From Stratiformator vulcanicus (lineage in GTDB: Bacteria; Planctomycetota; Planctomycetia; Planctomycetales; Planctomycetaceae), in NCBI RefSeq assembly GCF_007744515.1, contig NZ_CP036268.1, positions 876,358-940,357 on the forward strand: a stretch of DNA of 64,000 nucleotides, in the 5' to 3' direction. Each line of letters opens with the position of its first letter. The first letter of the stretch is position 1. Below the pieces are notes generated by a model. It saw only the letters and a program-made list of their open reading frames with translations. It did not search any database and had not been told where the DNA came from. Below are positions 47,430-57,750 of this stretch, one piece after another. The translations under genes were made by a program, and so were the position numbers.

Positions 47430-48593
47430 ATGAAGATGAAGAACGTATTAAAAGTATGTCGCCCTGTTTTCTCGGTTGTGATCGCGACCGCTCTCGTTCT
47501 TGGGACCGGATATGCTCTCGCCGACCAGCCGGTCTACATCGGTGCGATCGGCAAGGCCGATGACGGGCCCGGCATTTATCGAATGATGCTTGATAATGAC
47601 GGGCAACTATCGGCGCCGGAGAAGTTGGCCGAAATCGCCGGGGCGGGTTTCTTCGGTTTCGCGCCGGAGGGGGATGCGTTGATCTCGATCTCGAGGCCGC
47701 CGCGGGGTTCTGGGCGCGAAGGCGAGCTCGTCGGCTTTAGGATCGACTCCGACGGAATGCTTACCAAGCGAGGCACGATTCGCACCGGCGGCATCGGCCC
47801 GTGCTATGTCGAAGTCAGCAAGCGGGGTGATCACGCGCTGGTTGCTCATTACAGCAGCGGCAGCGTTTTCGTTGCTTCACTTGCTGATGACGGTTCGCCG
47901 ACAAAGCAGACGGCGTTTGTGCAGCACGAAGGTTCGAGCGTCCACCCGAAGCGCCAGTCGGGACCGCACGCTCACGCGATCCGGCTTGATCCTTCGGGAA
48001 CGATAGCCGTCGTTCCCGATCTCGGAGCCGATCGATTGTTCGTCTATCGCTTCGATCCGGCTACCGGCGAATTAACGCCCGCCGATCCCCCGTCGATTAA
48101 GGCGAGTGCCCCCGGGTCGGGTCCGCGACATAACTTCTTCAGTCCGGACGGTCGGTTCATGTATCTCGTCAATGAGATGACTTCCAAGGTGACCGCGTAT
48201 GCGTTCGATGCCGAAGATGCGACTCTTAAAGAATTGCAAACCCTCTCGACGTTGCCCGCGGATTACGAAGGCGGCAATTCGTGTTCCGAGGTGCGTGTCC
48301 ATCCGACAGGGCAATATGTGTTTGCTGCCAATCGGGGACACAATAGCATCGCGGCGTTCGCGATTAACGCCGATGACGGCACGTTGACCTTTCTGGAAGC
48401 GGAACCGACCGGCGGCGAGATCCCCCGGCACTTCAACGTCACGCCGGACGGCAAATTTGTCGTGATTGCAAATCAACGCTCGAATACGGTCACAGTGCTG
48501 CCGTTCGACGAGGAGGCCGGCGAACTCTCGGAAGCGGTCAGTTCGGTGCCGCTGCCGAATCCGATGTGCGTTCAGTTCCCGCCTGGGAATTGA
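47430..48593 (+). CDS. Lactonase-family beta-propeller protein (6-phosphogluconolactonase type), exported
   Basis: 387 residues. A signal peptide (about 1-31, VLKVCRPVFSVVIATALVLGTGYALA) precedes a seven-bladed propeller of the YbhE/lactonase family; repeated 'ISRPPRGSGREGELVGFRID'-type blades and the ending HFNVTPDGKFVVIANQRSNTVTVLPFD...VPLPNPMCVQF match. Cytosolic members hydrolyse 6-phosphogluconolactone in the pentose phosphate pathway, but the export signal suggests another role, possibly on a different lactone. The first ATG (47430) or one two codons later both fit. Confidence 0.82.
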   Translation: MKMKNVLKVCRPVFSVVIATALVLGTGYALADQPVYIGAIGKADDGPGIYRMMLDNDGQLSAPEKLAEIAGAGFFGFAPEGDALISISRPPRGSGREGELVGFRIDSDGMLTKRGTIRTGGIGPCYVEVSKRGDHALVAHYSSGSVFVASLADDGSPTKQTAFVQHEGSSVHPKRQSGPHAHAIRLDPSGTIAVVPDLGADRLFVYRFDPATGELTPADPPSIKASAPGSGPRHNFFSPDGRFMYLVNEMTSKVTAYAFDAEDATLKELQTLSTLPADYEGGNSCSEVRVHPTGQYVFAANRGHNSIAAFAINADDGTLTFLEAEPTGGEIPRHFNVTPDGKFVVIANQRSNTVTVLPFDEEAGELSEAVSSVPLPNPMCVQFPPGN

Positions 48594-48607
48594 ATCTGTG
48601 AGCGGTC

Positions 48608-48635
48608 AAATCCCTTGCTTGCGCTGCGGGCTTGT
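48608..48635. repeat. 28-nt repeat, copy identical to 42566-42593 in reverse
   Basis: Exact reverse complement of 42566-42593 over 28 nt (aaatcccttgcttgcgctgc...), between two convergent genes. Contains a GC-rich palindromic core (gcttgcgctgcgggc). Confidence 0.7.
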
Positions 48636-48640
48636 GTTGC

Positions 48641-49039
48641 TTAATCGACTGCGAACGCTTTGAGGTCTTCGAGGCGGACGAACTGCAGGGCGTTCTCGTG
48701 TGTCGCGGCGAGGACCACCTGCGGGGCCATTCCCGCTTCGAAGGCCTCCTTCCAGCGCAGCACGCACAGACACCAATGATCGCCGTCGACGAGGCCCGGA
48801 AAGTTCCACTGCGGGTGCGGTGTGATTAAATCGTTGCCGCAATCACGCGAGAACTTGAGGAATTCGTCCGTCATGACGGCGCAGACCGTGTGCTGTCCGG
48901 CGTCTTCCGGCCCGGTGTCGCAGCAGCCGTTGCGATAGAAGCCGGTCAGGGGATCGGTCGAACAGGTCTTCAGCGGCTCGCCCAGCACATTGCGAGCGGT
49001 TTCCACGACTGGTTCGGCAGGTTTGGCGGGCGCGATCAT
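48641..49039 (-). CDS. DUF2237 family protein
   Basis: 132 residues from the ATG at 49039. Matches DUF2237: NVLGEPLKTCSTDPLTGFYRNGCCDTGPEDAGQHTVCAVMTDEFLKFS, DLITPHPQWNFPGLVDGDHWCLCVLRWKEAFEAG, and a C-terminal VRLEDLKAFA. Several conserved Cys (about 26, 39, 40, 53) may bind metal or form a structural unit; the function of the family is unknown. The frame is open upstream for a long way but that part is not this protein; it lies opposite the N-terminal part of the porin gene. Confidence 0.85.
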   Translation of the reverse strand: MIAPAKPAEPVVETARNVLGEPLKTCSTDPLTGFYRNGCCDTGPEDAGQHTVCAVMTDEFLKFSRDCGNDLITPHPQWNFPGLVDGDHWCLCVLRWKEAFEAGMAPQVVLAATHENALQFVRLEDLKAFAVD

Positions 49040-49198
49040 GATTTCCAATTGTCCAGAATTAGTGCGATTTGAGCAGCGGCTGCCACCACGTTCCGGGACG
49101 AGCTTCTCTGATCGGGATTGGCGGCATCTTTCAGATGTGATACCAACCGGCCGCGCTTCTCTCCACCTCCGCGCAACTTCATTTCCCCCGCAGTGAAA

Positions 49199-50515
49199 AT
49201 GTCTCTCCGCTCGATAGGGTCGGTCGCGCTGGCGATCTCGCTCAGTCATTCCGTCTTTGCCGACGAACCGACCGATTCGACCGTGGTTGCTGCTGCGCAC
49301 GAGCAGTCGACGTGGACGGTTTCCGAAGCCATTGAGGATTGGGAAGTCGGCTATGCCGGAGGCTTCTTTCTGCGTTCCCCCAAGCATCCGCCGCCGTTCA
49401 GTCTGATCATCAACGGTCGGCTGCAAATGAGGCACACGGGTCTGATCGTTCGTGAGCCGGTCTTTGTCGACAATGGGGGCAACCGATTTGATCGCCCCCC
49501 CCGCAACGATTTCGAAATGGAGCGGGCACGTCTGCAATTCAAGGGCACGTTTTTCGATCCGAAGCTGAGCTATAACTTCGTGATTGACGGCGACACGGAT
49601 GAACTGGCGCGGCTCGATTTCCTGATCTATAAGTTCGAATATGAGTACGAGCCCTGGCTTATTTTCGGTGTCGGCCGAGAAAAAGTTGCGGCCAGTCGCG
49701 AGTGGCTCGACAGTAGTAAATTCATGCCATTTACCGATCGCTCCGTCGCCACCACATTCTTCCGCCCCAGTTTCAGCGACAGCGTTTGGGCTCGCGGAGC
49801 GCTGACCGACGATCTGAGATATCTCGCGATGATCTCGAACGGTCTGAATACAACGCGCGTCTCACCGGCGAATGAAGACGATCGGCTCGCGCCCTCGTTC
49901 ACCATGTGGTGGGAACCACTCGAAGACTACGGCGTCGACTACAGCGATTTGGAATACCACGAAGACCCCGCCGTGCGACTCGGGTTCGGAACGGCTTATG
50001 CGAGCCAGGATGAATTCATCGACCCCGACCTTGTGACGAATGAGCTCATTTTCGTCAGGCTCGTCGACGGCACGCGGTTGATCGAGGACGGCGCCCTCGC
50101 ACCCGGGGTGCAGGTCGAGCAGTTTGATGTCGCCCTGCTCTCGCTGGACGCCGCATGGAAGTACCGCGGTCTTGGGTTGTGGGCAGAGTACTACCTTCGC
50201 TGGATCGAAAATATTAAGGGAGACGGCCCTCTGCCGATGAATGAACTATTCCAGCATGGTTTCATGGCCGGCGGCGGTTACTTCTTAATTCCTGAAAAGC
50301 TCGAAGCGGTCGCTCGCATGTCGGCGATCTACGGCGAATTCGGGTCGGCCTACGCCTACGCGGCCGGACTCAATTATTATGTCCGGGGGCACGATTTAAA
50401 ATTTCAGTTCGACGTCACCCAACTCGTCGACAACCCCGCTCAAAACGGAGGTCCGAATCTCCGCGCCGGCGACGACGGCGTCCTGATTCGTTCGCAGGTC
50501 CAATTGGCATTTTGA
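49199..50515 (+). CDS. OprO/OprP-like outer-membrane porin
   Basis: 438 residues from the ATG at 49199, giving a signal peptide (about 1-21). Features of the phosphate-selective porin family: FSLIINGRLQMRHTGL, RLQFKGTFFDPKLSYNFVIDGDTDE, LIFGVGREKVAASREWLDSS, and a final FDVTQLVDN...IRSQVQLAF strand. A 16-strand outer-membrane barrel is expected, transporting anions or phosphate; specificity is not fixed by sequence. An earlier in-frame start would add 27 unlikely residues. Confidence 0.85.
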   Translation: MSLRSIGSVALAISLSHSVFADEPTDSTVVAAAHEQSTWTVSEAIEDWEVGYAGGFFLRSPKHPPPFSLIINGRLQMRHTGLIVREPVFVDNGGNRFDRPPRNDFEMERARLQFKGTFFDPKLSYNFVIDGDTDELARLDFLIYKFEYEYEPWLIFGVGREKVAASREWLDSSKFMPFTDRSVATTFFRPSFSDSVWARGALTDDLRYLAMISNGLNTTRVSPANEDDRLAPSFTMWWEPLEDYGVDYSDLEYHEDPAVRLGFGTAYASQDEFIDPDLVTNELIFVRLVDGTRLIEDGALAPGVQVEQFDVALLSLDAAWKYRGLGLWAEYYLRWIENIKGDGPLPMNELFQHGFMAGGGYFLIPEKLEAVARMSAIYGEFGSAYAYAAGLNYYVRGHDLKFQFDVTQLVDNPAQNGGPNLRAGDDGVLIRSQVQLAF

Positions 50516-50535
50516 CGCGAGCTGCGGACTCCCAA

Positions 50536-51492
50536 TCAAATTGGCAAAGCAGTGCCACGCCCTTGGGCTTCAGCCCGCTTCAAGACTTCGGCGGCGAGGG
50601 CGACATCCTCGATCGCCAGTCCGACCGACTTAAACAGCGTAATGTCTTCGCTGCGGGCTCGGCCCGTCGCGTTTCCCGTGATGATGTCGGACAGTTCACT
50701 CATCCGTGACCACTCGATCGCCCCCGCTTCAAGGGCCTCGCGGAAGTCGCCCGCTTCGCCTCGGCAGGCTTCGATGCTATCGCAGACAAGAATGTCGGCC
50801 CGCTCGACGGTGGCGGCATCAACTTCCGTGCGACGAAGCGAATTTGACCCTACCAGGTTTAAATGCACGCCGTCGCTGAGCAATCGACCATCGAACAGCG
50901 GTGATGCGGAGGTCGTTGCGGTGATCACAATGTCGTGATCCATCGCAGCCAAATCGGGCCGAACGACCGGTTCGACTGCGATGTTTAATATCTCAGACAT
51001 CCGCTCGGCGAACGCGTTGCGTGTCGAGGCGGTACGGCTGTAAACGCTGACTCGGTTAATTTTACGAACCGCGCAGACCGCTTCCAATTGCGTTGCCGCC
51101 TGAGTTCCGGCGCCGAATAGTCCGACCGACGTCGCGTCCGGCCGGGCCATGAATTCGGTGGCGACGCCGGAAGCAGCCCCCGTTCTTAATTGCCCGAGCC
51201 GATCGGCTTCGATTAAGGCCGTCAATCGGCCGCTTGCATTGTCGTAGAGCCCAACGAGGAACTGTGCTCCCGATCTTGTGGTCGTATATTGCTTCCAACC
51301 GCTGACGCCGAGATACTCCGCCGCCGCCGACATGGAATGCAATCGAATACCTTTTGACCGGGCCCGCTGTCGGGGTACGTTGTCAGCCCGGCCGGCGGCT
51401 AACTCTCGAAATGCCGTCTCGAGGACGTCGATCGCGTCGCCGACACTGACGAGTTCGTTGACATCGTTCTCACGCAGGTAAAGCGTAGACAT
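50536..51492 (-). CDS. Ornithine cyclodeaminase/mu-crystallin family protein
   Basis: 318 residues from the ATG at 51492. The NAD-binding Rossmann site is ATSVGLFGAGTQAATQLEAVCAVR, and the N-terminal VGDAIDVLETAFRELAAGR and LIEADRLGQLRTGAASGVATEFM are typical. Members catalyse ornithine cyclodeamination, or reduce/oxidise related imines or amino acids; the activity is not clear. It lies 34 nt downstream of the xylulokinase on the same strand, so likely one operon. Convergent with the porin. Confidence 0.88.
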   Translation of the reverse strand: MSTLYLRENDVNELVSVGDAIDVLETAFRELAAGRADNVPRQRARSKGIRLHSMSAAAEYLGVSGWKQYTTTRSGAQFLVGLYDNASGRLTALIEADRLGQLRTGAASGVATEFMARPDATSVGLFGAGTQAATQLEAVCAVRKINRVSVYSRTASTRNAFAERMSEILNIAVEPVVRPDLAAMDHDIVITATTSASPLFDGRLLSDGVHLNLVGSNSLRRTEVDAATVERADILVCDSIEACRGEAGDFREALEAGAIEWSRMSELSDIITGNATGRARSEDITLFKSVGLAIEDVALAAEVLKRAEAQGRGTALPI

Positions 51493-51526
51493 CACGTGGC
51501 CTCGGTCATGTACAGTTTAAGGCACG

Positions 51527-53062
51527 TCAGCTCTCCACATTGTCGGAGATCGCCTTGAAGTCATTTTTTAAAGATTGGTAGAGTCGGCCGTATTGAGGGT
51601 AGAGGCGGCCGTACGTTTTCTTGTTTGACTTATCGGCTGCGGTTTCCCCGACAACCGAGATGGCTGCTTTACAGGCTTCGACGATATCCTTGTACTCGCC
51701 GGTTCCGGCCGCCGCGAGCAGGGCTGCCCCGTAGGCCGGTCCCTCTTCCGCATTAATCGTGACGACTTTCCGCCCGTAGACGTCTGCCTGCATCTGCCGC
51801 CAGAATTCGCTGCGGGCTCCTCCGCCGGAGAGCCGAACCTCTTTAATTGGCACGCCCATGTCTTTAATGATTTCAAGGCAGTCTCGCATGGCGTAGGTCG
51901 CGCCTTCCATAACGCTTCGCGCCAAGTGCGGTTTGCCGTGTCGCAAGCTGAGGCCGATCCATGCGGCCCGGGCATACGGGTCGGCGTGGGGAGTTCGTTC
52001 CCCGGTGAGATAGGGCAGAAAATAGAGTCCCTCCGAACCGGCCGGAGCTTCCGCAGCCTGGGACGTTATTAATTCGTAGGCATCCAGCTTCTGCTTCTTG
52101 GCCGCCTTGACTTCGTCTGCGCAAAGTTGATTGCGATACCACTGCAGGCTGCCGCCGGCGGAAAGTACGACCCCCATCACGTGCCATTTCCCGCTGACCG
52201 CATGGCAGAACGTGTGGACCCGGCCCTCGGGGTCGACCTCGACCTCATCGCTGTGGGCGAAGACGACGCCGCTGGTGCCCATCGTGGCAGAGATCACGCC
52301 CTTGCGGACGATCCCGTTTCCGATCGCGCCGGCGGCTTGATCGCCGCCACCACCCACCACCGGAATGCCCGACGACAATCCGAGTTGCCGGGCGACAGAG
52401 GCCGTGATTTCGCCGCTGACGACCTCCGACTCGAATGACTCCGGCAGCAGCGCGGAATCGAGATCGAGCTTTTGCAGCAACTTCTTCGACCAGGTGCGAT
52501 TCTTGACATCGAAAAGCAAGGTACCGGAGGCATCACTGACTTCGGTGGCCAATTCGCCGGTCAGTCGAAATCGGACGTAATCCTTTGGCAACAGCACCTG
52601 ACGGCAGCGGTCGTAGTGCTGCGGCTCATGATTTCGCAGCCACAAGATTTTCGGCGCGGTGAAACCGGTCAGGGCGGGATTAGCGACCATGTCGATCAGT
52701 TTTTTGCGGCCCCCGGCCGCCTTTTCGATCTCAGCGCATTCGGCCGCCGTCCGCTGATCGTTCCAGAGGATCGCCGGTCGGATCACCTCGTGGTTGGCGT
52801 CGAGAAAGACGCTCCCGTGCATCTGCCCGCTCAGGCCGATTCCCGCGACCTCCGCTTTATTGATCTTGCCGTCTTTGACGACCTGCTTGATCGTTTTGAG
52901 CGTCGCCCGCCACCAATCGTGCGGGTCCTGTTCGGACCAGCCCGGTTTCGGGTTCGAAAGCGGATACTCGGCCGTTGCCGATGCGATGATCGTGCCGTCC
53001 TCACGAATCGCTAACGTTTTGGTGCCGCTCGTTCCGACATCGACCCCCAAAAAGACGCTCAT
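51527..53062 (-). CDS. xylB: Xylulokinase
   Basis: 511 residues from the ATG at 53062; upstream in-frame codons lack similarity. A FGGY-family carbohydrate kinase: phosphate-1 loop [16 protein letters not shown], a sugar-binding [13 protein letters not shown] typical of xylulose kinases, and the ATP-site [18 protein letters not shown]. Phosphorylates D-xylulose at the expense of ATP, linking xylose use to the pentose phosphate pathway. Its neighbour in the operon is an ornithine cyclodeaminase-like gene; no xylose isomerase is nearby. Confidence 0.93.
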   Translation of the reverse strand: MSVFLGVDVGTSGTKTLAIREDGTIIASATAEYPLSNPKPGWSEQDPHDWWRATLKTIKQVVKDGKINKAEVAGIGLSGQMHGSVFLDANHEVIRPAILWNDQRTAAECAEIEKAAGGRKKLIDMVANPALTGFTAPKILWLRNHEPQHYDRCRQVLLPKDYVRFRLTGELATEVSDASGTLLFDVKNRTWSKKLLQKLDLDSALLPESFESEVVSGEITASVARQLGLSSGIPVVGGGGDQAAGAIGNGIVRKGVISATMGTSGVVFAHSDEVEVDPEGRVHTFCHAVSGKWHVMGVVLSAGGSLQWYRNQLCADEVKAAKKQKLDAYELITSQAAEAPAGSEGLYFLPYLTGERTPHADPYARAAWIGLSLRHGKPHLARSVMEGATYAMRDCLEIIKDMGVPIKEVRLSGGGARSEFWRQMQADVYGRKVVTINAEEGPAYGAALLAAAGTGEYKDIVEACKAAISVVGETAADKSNKKTYGRLYPQYGRLYQSLKNDFKAISDNVES

Positions 53063-53354
53063 CGCCGCAGCCTCGTATGGTGTAGAACTCTCGCAGCACC
53101 GAATGTGATCTCGATTCGGCAACTCGTTGAATTTTCGGACAGTCTACCCGACCAGAGCCGACAGGCGAACGCTGCACGCTGAAGTTCAGTGCAATGAACT
53201 CGGCCCTGAATAAGCCTTCTGCGGGTCGGGAGCGTTCCCACGGTCGCCCAACTGCACTAAACTTTCAGACCGCAGGGAGGTGTGACGGCAATCGGCGAGA
53301 GTTCCGGGCCGTCTCTCCGGGCCGAAACTTCCGCTTGCCCGATCGTATCGCGAC
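53063..53354. other. Divergent intergenic region xylB/cysS
   Basis: About 290 nt. Must contain the promoters for both genes. I see no gene in it and no strong -35/-10 pair. Confidence 0.4.
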
Positions 53355-54878
53355 ATGGATATCCGCTTCTACAACTCGCTCAACAACGCCGTTGAGCCGT
53401 TCCGCACCGTCGAGTCGAACAAGGTTCGCATGTATTCGTGCGGACCGACGGTCTACGACTTCGCCCACATAGGTAACTTCCGCAGCTTCCTGTTCGCCGA
53501 CTTCATCCGGCGTTTCCTGGAAGTGGCCGGGTACGACGTGACCCACGTCTGCAACATCACCGACGTCGGCCACATGACCGATGACTCCGTCGCCGACGGC
53601 GCGGGCGAAGACAAAATGGCCACCGCGGCGACGCGGATCAAAGAAGATAAAAAGTCGGGCAAGGTGCCCGAGGGGGCGATCGAAAACCCCGATGATCCTT
53701 ATCAGGTGGCGAAGTACTACACCGATGCGTTCCTCAACGACGCACGACAACTCGGCATGAAGGTCGCATTCGAGGAGGAAACCAATATCCTCCGCGCGAC
53801 CGAGCACATCCCCGACATGCTCACGATGATCGAGGAACTCCTTTCCAAGAATGTCGCCTATCGCGTCGGCGACGTCGTTTACTTCAGCGTCGAGTCATTC
53901 TCCGACTATGGCAAGCTCTCCGGCAACACCCTCGAAAAACTGCAAGCCGGCATGGGCGGACGCGTCAGCGATGACGAACTTGCCGGCAAACGTCACCCCG
54001 GTGACTTCCTTCTCTGGAAGGCCGACCCCCGGCACATCATGAAATGGGACAGCCCCTACGGCGAAGGCTATCCCGGTTGGCACATCGAATGTTCGGTGAT
54101 GGCCCGAAAGCTCCTCGGCGACGTGATCGATATTCACACCGGCGGCGAAGACCTGATCTTTCCCCATCATGAATGCGAGATCGCGCAGTCCCGCTGCGCG
54201 ACCGGCGCGGACTCTTTCGCCAACTTCTGGATGCACGCCCGCTTTTTAATGGTCGAGGGCGAAAAGATGTCCAAGTCGAAGGGCAACTTTTACACCGTCC
54301 GCGACGTGCTCTCCGGCAAGGCAACCGGGCGCGAGGTTCACCCCGCGGTTCTAAGATATGAGCTGACGAAATCGCACTATCGCGCGAATATGAACTTCAC
54401 ACACAAGGGTTTGACCGACAGTGCGGCCAACGTGAAGAAGTTGATCGATCTACGTCAGAAATTAAGTTCCGAAGCCAATGGCAACGCAGCCGAGGTCGAC
54501 AATTCCCACCCGGTCTTAAACGACTTTCTCGGCGCACTCGCCGACGACCTTAATATCAGCGGCGCTCTCGGCGTGCTCTTCCCCTGGGTCACCAGTGAGC
54601 ATCGCAATCCCGCCGAGTCGCTGGCCGTACTCGACAAGATTAATCACGTTCTCAGCATCGCCCCGATCGACGTCCCCGCCTCGTTCCGCGAGCCGGAAGC
54701 GTCAACGCCCGGAGCTGAATCTTCCTTCGACCCAACGGCCCTTTGCCGCCAGATCGACGAAGCCCGTGCCACCAAAGACTGGGCCACGGCCGACAAAATT
54801 CGCGACGAACTTCAATCCGCCGGCTACGCCGTCAAGAACAGTCCCGAAGGCACCGTCGCCGAAAAGCAACTGGCATAA
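53355..54878 (+). CDS. cysS: Cysteinyl-tRNA synthetase
   Basis: 507 residues. Class I synthetase charging tRNA-Cys. HIGH-type motif AHIGNFRSF after the zinc-site CGPTVYDF, a [33 protein letters not shown] zinc/substrate region, and the KMSKS motif [11 protein letters not shown]. The C-terminal domain binds the anticodon. A 27-nt dispersed repeat lies in frame at 54688-54714 (residues ~445-453), and a decayed copy of the 3' end lies at 57751-57875. The bpt gene follows. Cytosolic. Confidence 0.95.
   Translation: MDIRFYNSLNNAVEPFRTVESNKVRMYSCGPTVYDFAHIGNFRSFLFADFIRRFLEVAGYDVTHVCNITDVGHMTDDSVADGAGEDKMATAATRIKEDKKSGKVPEGAIENPDDPYQVAKYYTDAFLNDARQLGMKVAFEEETNILRATEHIPDMLTMIEELLSKNVAYRVGDVVYFSVESFSDYGKLSGNTLEKLQAGMGGRVSDDELAGKRHPGDFLLWKADPRHIMKWDSPYGEGYPGWHIECSVMARKLLGDVIDIHTGGEDLIFPHHECEIAQSRCATGADSFANFWMHARFLMVEGEKMSKSKGNFYTVRDVLSGKATGREVHPAVLRYELTKSHYRANMNFTHKGLTDSAANVKKLIDLRQKLSSEANGNAAEVDNSHPVLNDFLGALADDLNISGALGVLFPWVTSEHRNPAESLAVLDKINHVLSIAPIDVPASFREPEASTPGAESSFDPTALCRQIDEARATKDWATADKIRDELQSAGYAVKNSPEGTVAEKQLA
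54688..54714. repeat. 27-nt dispersed repeat inside cysS
   Basis: gcgagccggaagcgtcaacg...: one mismatch from 11071-11097. It codes in frame for [15 protein letters not shown] residues in a loop between the catalytic and C-terminal part of CysS, so an intergenic repeat type is tolerated in coding sequence. Confidence 0.6.
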
Positions 54879-55001
54879 GGCGAACAGCACGATATCCAGC
54901 TACCCCCGAGTCAAACCTTACTGCATAATTCTCGACGCATCTAGCAGCCAACGCGGTTAGCATGACCAACCGGAGTTCGTGACTTAGTTCGCCGAAGATT
55001 C

Positions 55002-55748
55002 ATGTTGCTTGAAATTCACCGCGGAACCAGCCCGCCGAAAACTTGCAGTTATCTGCCGGCGGAGACGATGCAGCTGGATTATCGCTATTTACTCGATATC
55101 TCTGCGGCGGAATATTCCGACTTGCTCGCCCGCGGCTGGCGCCGGCAGGGGATCAGTTTCTTTCGTCCCGCCTGTGCGGCCTGCGTGAAATGTCGCAGCC
55201 TGCGAGTTCGGATTGATGACTTCAAACCTTCCAAGAGCCAGCGGCGCTGCTTGCGGCGCAATGCCGACATCCGGCTCGAAGTCGGCACGCCCGAACTGAC
55301 ACCCGCCCATATCTACGTCTTTAATGCCTACCATAAAGACATGAGCGAACGCCGCGGATGGGACGATGACGCGACCACGCCGCAGGAATATGCCCAATCG
55401 TTTCTCGCCGGCGACTTTTCGTTCGCACGCGAGTTCCGATATTTTCAGGGCGACCAACTCGTCGGGATCGGTCTGGTTGATGTCTTGCCCGACGCAATTA
55501 ATAGCATCTACTTCTATCACGACCCGGCATGGCGGCCGGATGGGCCGGGAACGTACAGCGCGCTGCGAGAGCTCGACTACGCCCGCACCGCCGGCTGCAC
55601 CTACTCATATCTTGGCTATTGGATTCCCGAAAATGCTTCGATGTCTTATAAGAACCGCTTCGGGCCGCATGAAATTATGACGCGTTATCCGAGCGAGGAC
55701 GAAGAGCCACAATGGCGATTTCCCAAGGCGGATGCCCGCAATCAATAG
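55002..55748 (+). CDS. bpt: Aspartate/glutamate leucyl(arginyl)-tRNA:protein transferase
   Basis: 248 residues. Adds an amino acid from aminoacyl-tRNA to N-terminal Asp/Glu of proteins as a signal for ClpAP degradation (the N-degron pathway). ATE/Bpt features: the Cys-rich GISFFRPACAACVKCRSLRVRID (Cys residues about 59, 62 and 65), RRNADIRLEV, and C-terminal GCTYSYLGYWIPENASMSYKNRFGP. Plus strand, after cysS. It is not clear from sequence whether Leu or Arg is transferred. Confidence 0.93.
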   Translation: MLLEIHRGTSPPKTCSYLPAETMQLDYRYLLDISAAEYSDLLARGWRRQGISFFRPACAACVKCRSLRVRIDDFKPSKSQRRCLRRNADIRLEVGTPELTPAHIYVFNAYHKDMSERRGWDDDATTPQEYAQSFLAGDFSFAREFRYFQGDQLVGIGLVDVLPDAINSIYFYHDPAWRPDGPGTYSALRELDYARTAGCTYSYLGYWIPENASMSYKNRFGPHEIMTRYPSEDEEPQWRFPKADARNQ

Positions 55749-55800
55749 TTGCGAATAGAGCGCGGCGCTGATGACGTGTTCGACGAAAGTGTCAAGATCG

Positions 55801-57375
55801 ATGACTGCCGATAAACTTCGGACCTCCTGCAGCAGCCGGAGGCGCAAGCCGATCGTCGAACTGTCGAAGAGTTCCCAATTAGTTTTCGCCTGTAACGCTG
55901 GTTCAACGCGCATTCGCCTGATTAGTAGGGCATTCTTAATTTGCAAAATATTTGTCCTCGCCGGGTGCGCGGTTAAAACGGAACCGCCGCGTCGCCCGGC
56001 GACACATTTTCTGGTCATCGGCGGCGGTTACTCCCCCGATTCCAATGCGATCGCGATCGAGCGCAACGTCATCGAGTTCGATCGATGGCTCGATGAGCGG
56101 AACGTACCGCAAGATCGTCGGGCTATCCTGTTTGCCGACGGTGACGATCCCGGGCGTGACGTGCAATACGATGACCCGGACGCGGCGATCCCGGAAGTCA
56201 ACCAGGTTCTCGCAGCCGTCTTCGCGGAAGAAGACGGCATCTCCGATCGCTATCGCACCAACGACATTAAGAACGTGACCGGCCCGGCAACGCCCGAAAG
56301 AATCGCCGACTGGTTCGACAAAGCCGCAGGCCGGCTCCGCAAAGGTGACCGGCTCTTTATTTTCGTGACGGCGCACGGAGATCCGGCAGTGGACGACATC
56401 TCACAGAATACGTCGCTCTTGTTGTGGGATGATCGGAAGTTGTCGGTTGAAGAGTTTACGGCGGAGCTAGATAAACTCGACCCGCAGATCGAGGTCGTCA
56501 CCGTGATGGTGCAGTGTTATTCCGGCGGGTTCGCGAACATTATTTATCGGGGAGGTGATCCCTCCGCCGGTCTATCGCCGGCCCGCCGCTGCGGTTTTTA
56601 TTCGACAACCTTTGACCGCGTCGCCGCCGGTTGTTCCCCCGCACTGCAGGACGACAAATACGATGAATACAGTGAACCGTTCGTCGCCGCAATCAGCGGC
56701 GTGGAGCCACGGGCAAATGTTGATGCCGATCACGATGGAGCGGTGTCGTGGGAGGAGGCGCACTGCTTCGCCTTGGCTCGCCTCAACACCATCGACATCC
56801 CCCTTCGCACGAGCGATCAGTTCTTGCTGCAGATGACGCCGCCGGAGAATACCTTCGACATTAAACAAGACGCTTCCCCGGCTGAGCAGGATGCGATTAA
56901 GAAACTCGCCGCGGCTCTCGAGATCAATGATCCCTTTTCAAAGGATGCTTTGGAATCGTTGGAAGCAGAATGGACCGAGACGTATGAGCTTCTCGACGCC
57001 GAACTCGTCGCCTTGGAGGACAAAGCGGAAGACGCTCGTGCAATGCTGGAGCGGGTCGTGATTCAGAAATGGCCGGAGTTGGCCGGCATCTGGAATCCTC
57101 GCGCCCATGCCATTGTAAGAGAGCAGGGAGACGCCATCGTCAGCACGGTGACCAATCACGAGTTATGGGAAAAGTTCTTAAAGCACCGGGAGGAAGTCGC
57201 CGCCGCCGATGAGCGATTGCTCGCAACCGAGCGTCAACTCGCCAAAGTCACGCGCCTGCGGCTGCTCTTAGCGACCGTCGCAAATCGCGCCAGCCTTTAC
57301 CGCAGCGCCGACCAGGCGAAGATCGATCAATATCGCCAACTTCTCGATTTGGAGCGGGGCGTATTCGCAGAATAA
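55801..57375 (+). CDS. Caspase-like (clan CD) lipoprotein with EF-hand
   Basis: 524 residues from the ATG at 55801 (55771 is an alternative; neither has a good ribosome site). A lipobox (VLAGC, Cys about 56) after a hydrophobic run suggests a membrane-anchored lipoprotein, although the N-region before it is unusually long. The domain begins HFLVIGGGYSPDSNAIAIERNVIEF; catalytic His at about 192 (FIFVTAHGD) and Cys at about 239 (VMVQCYSGGF) match the legumain/caspase-type clan CD dyad. A canonical EF-hand loop DADHDGAVSWEE (about 308-319) follows. The C-terminal third is helical, likely coiled coil. Possibly calcium-controlled, as in metacaspases. Next to it lie a cysS fragment and a cluster of secreted proteins. 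Confidence 0.7.
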   Translation: MTADKLRTSCSSRRRKPIVELSKSSQLVFACNAGSTRIRLISRAFLICKIFVLAGCAVKTEPPRRPATHFLVIGGGYSPDSNAIAIERNVIEFDRWLDERNVPQDRRAILFADGDDPGRDVQYDDPDAAIPEVNQVLAAVFAEEDGISDRYRTNDIKNVTGPATPERIADWFDKAAGRLRKGDRLFIFVTAHGDPAVDDISQNTSLLLWDDRKLSVEEFTAELDKLDPQIEVVTVMVQCYSGGFANIIYRGGDPSAGLSPARRCGFYSTTFDRVAAGCSPALQDDKYDEYSEPFVAAISGVEPRANVDADHDGAVSWEEAHCFALARLNTIDIPLRTSDQFLLQMTPPENTFDIKQDASPAEQDAIKKLAAALEINDPFSKDALESLEAEWTETYELLDAELVALEDKAEDARAMLERVVIQKWPELAGIWNPRAHAIVREQGDAIVSTVTNHELWEKFLKHREEVAAADERLLATERQLAKVTRLRLLLATVANRASLYRSADQAKIDQYRQLLDLERGVFAE

Positions 57376-57578
57376 GGTTCGATCTCTTGAGAGCAGAGTC
57401 TTCCATCGCCTATCTCATTGCGAGCGCTCACCAACCGCGGCTGCTGCCTCCGAGCCGACTCCACCATCCGCCTCGGCGTAGCCGGTGTCGTCGCATCAGA
57501 GCGTTTTAACGAGAAGATGCAGGCGATTGCGGCATGATGATTTATCAGCAAAGGAGGGCCCGGCTGATCGTTGGCCTG

Positions 57579-57704
57579 GTGCCGACAGGCAAGAGATGTT
57601 GTTTGAGGAACTCTCGAATTGTTCGAGCAGTCCATTAAAACGAAATCTGCTCGAACAGCATCTTATTGCTTCGCGACCCGGCTGTTGCAACGGCCGCGCC
57701 ACCC
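57579..57704. repeat. Imperfect palindrome family, long copy
   Basis: The left part (ggtgccgacaggcaagagat...) and right part (...gctcgaacagcatcttattg) mirror each other imperfectly, with a right tail cggctgttgcaacggccg. Related to 62604-62710 and 27731-27784. Confidence 0.65.
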
Positions 57705-57750
57705 GTCGAATGATCTTCCGAACCGGCTTCCTCTTGTCGCCATATCGAAT

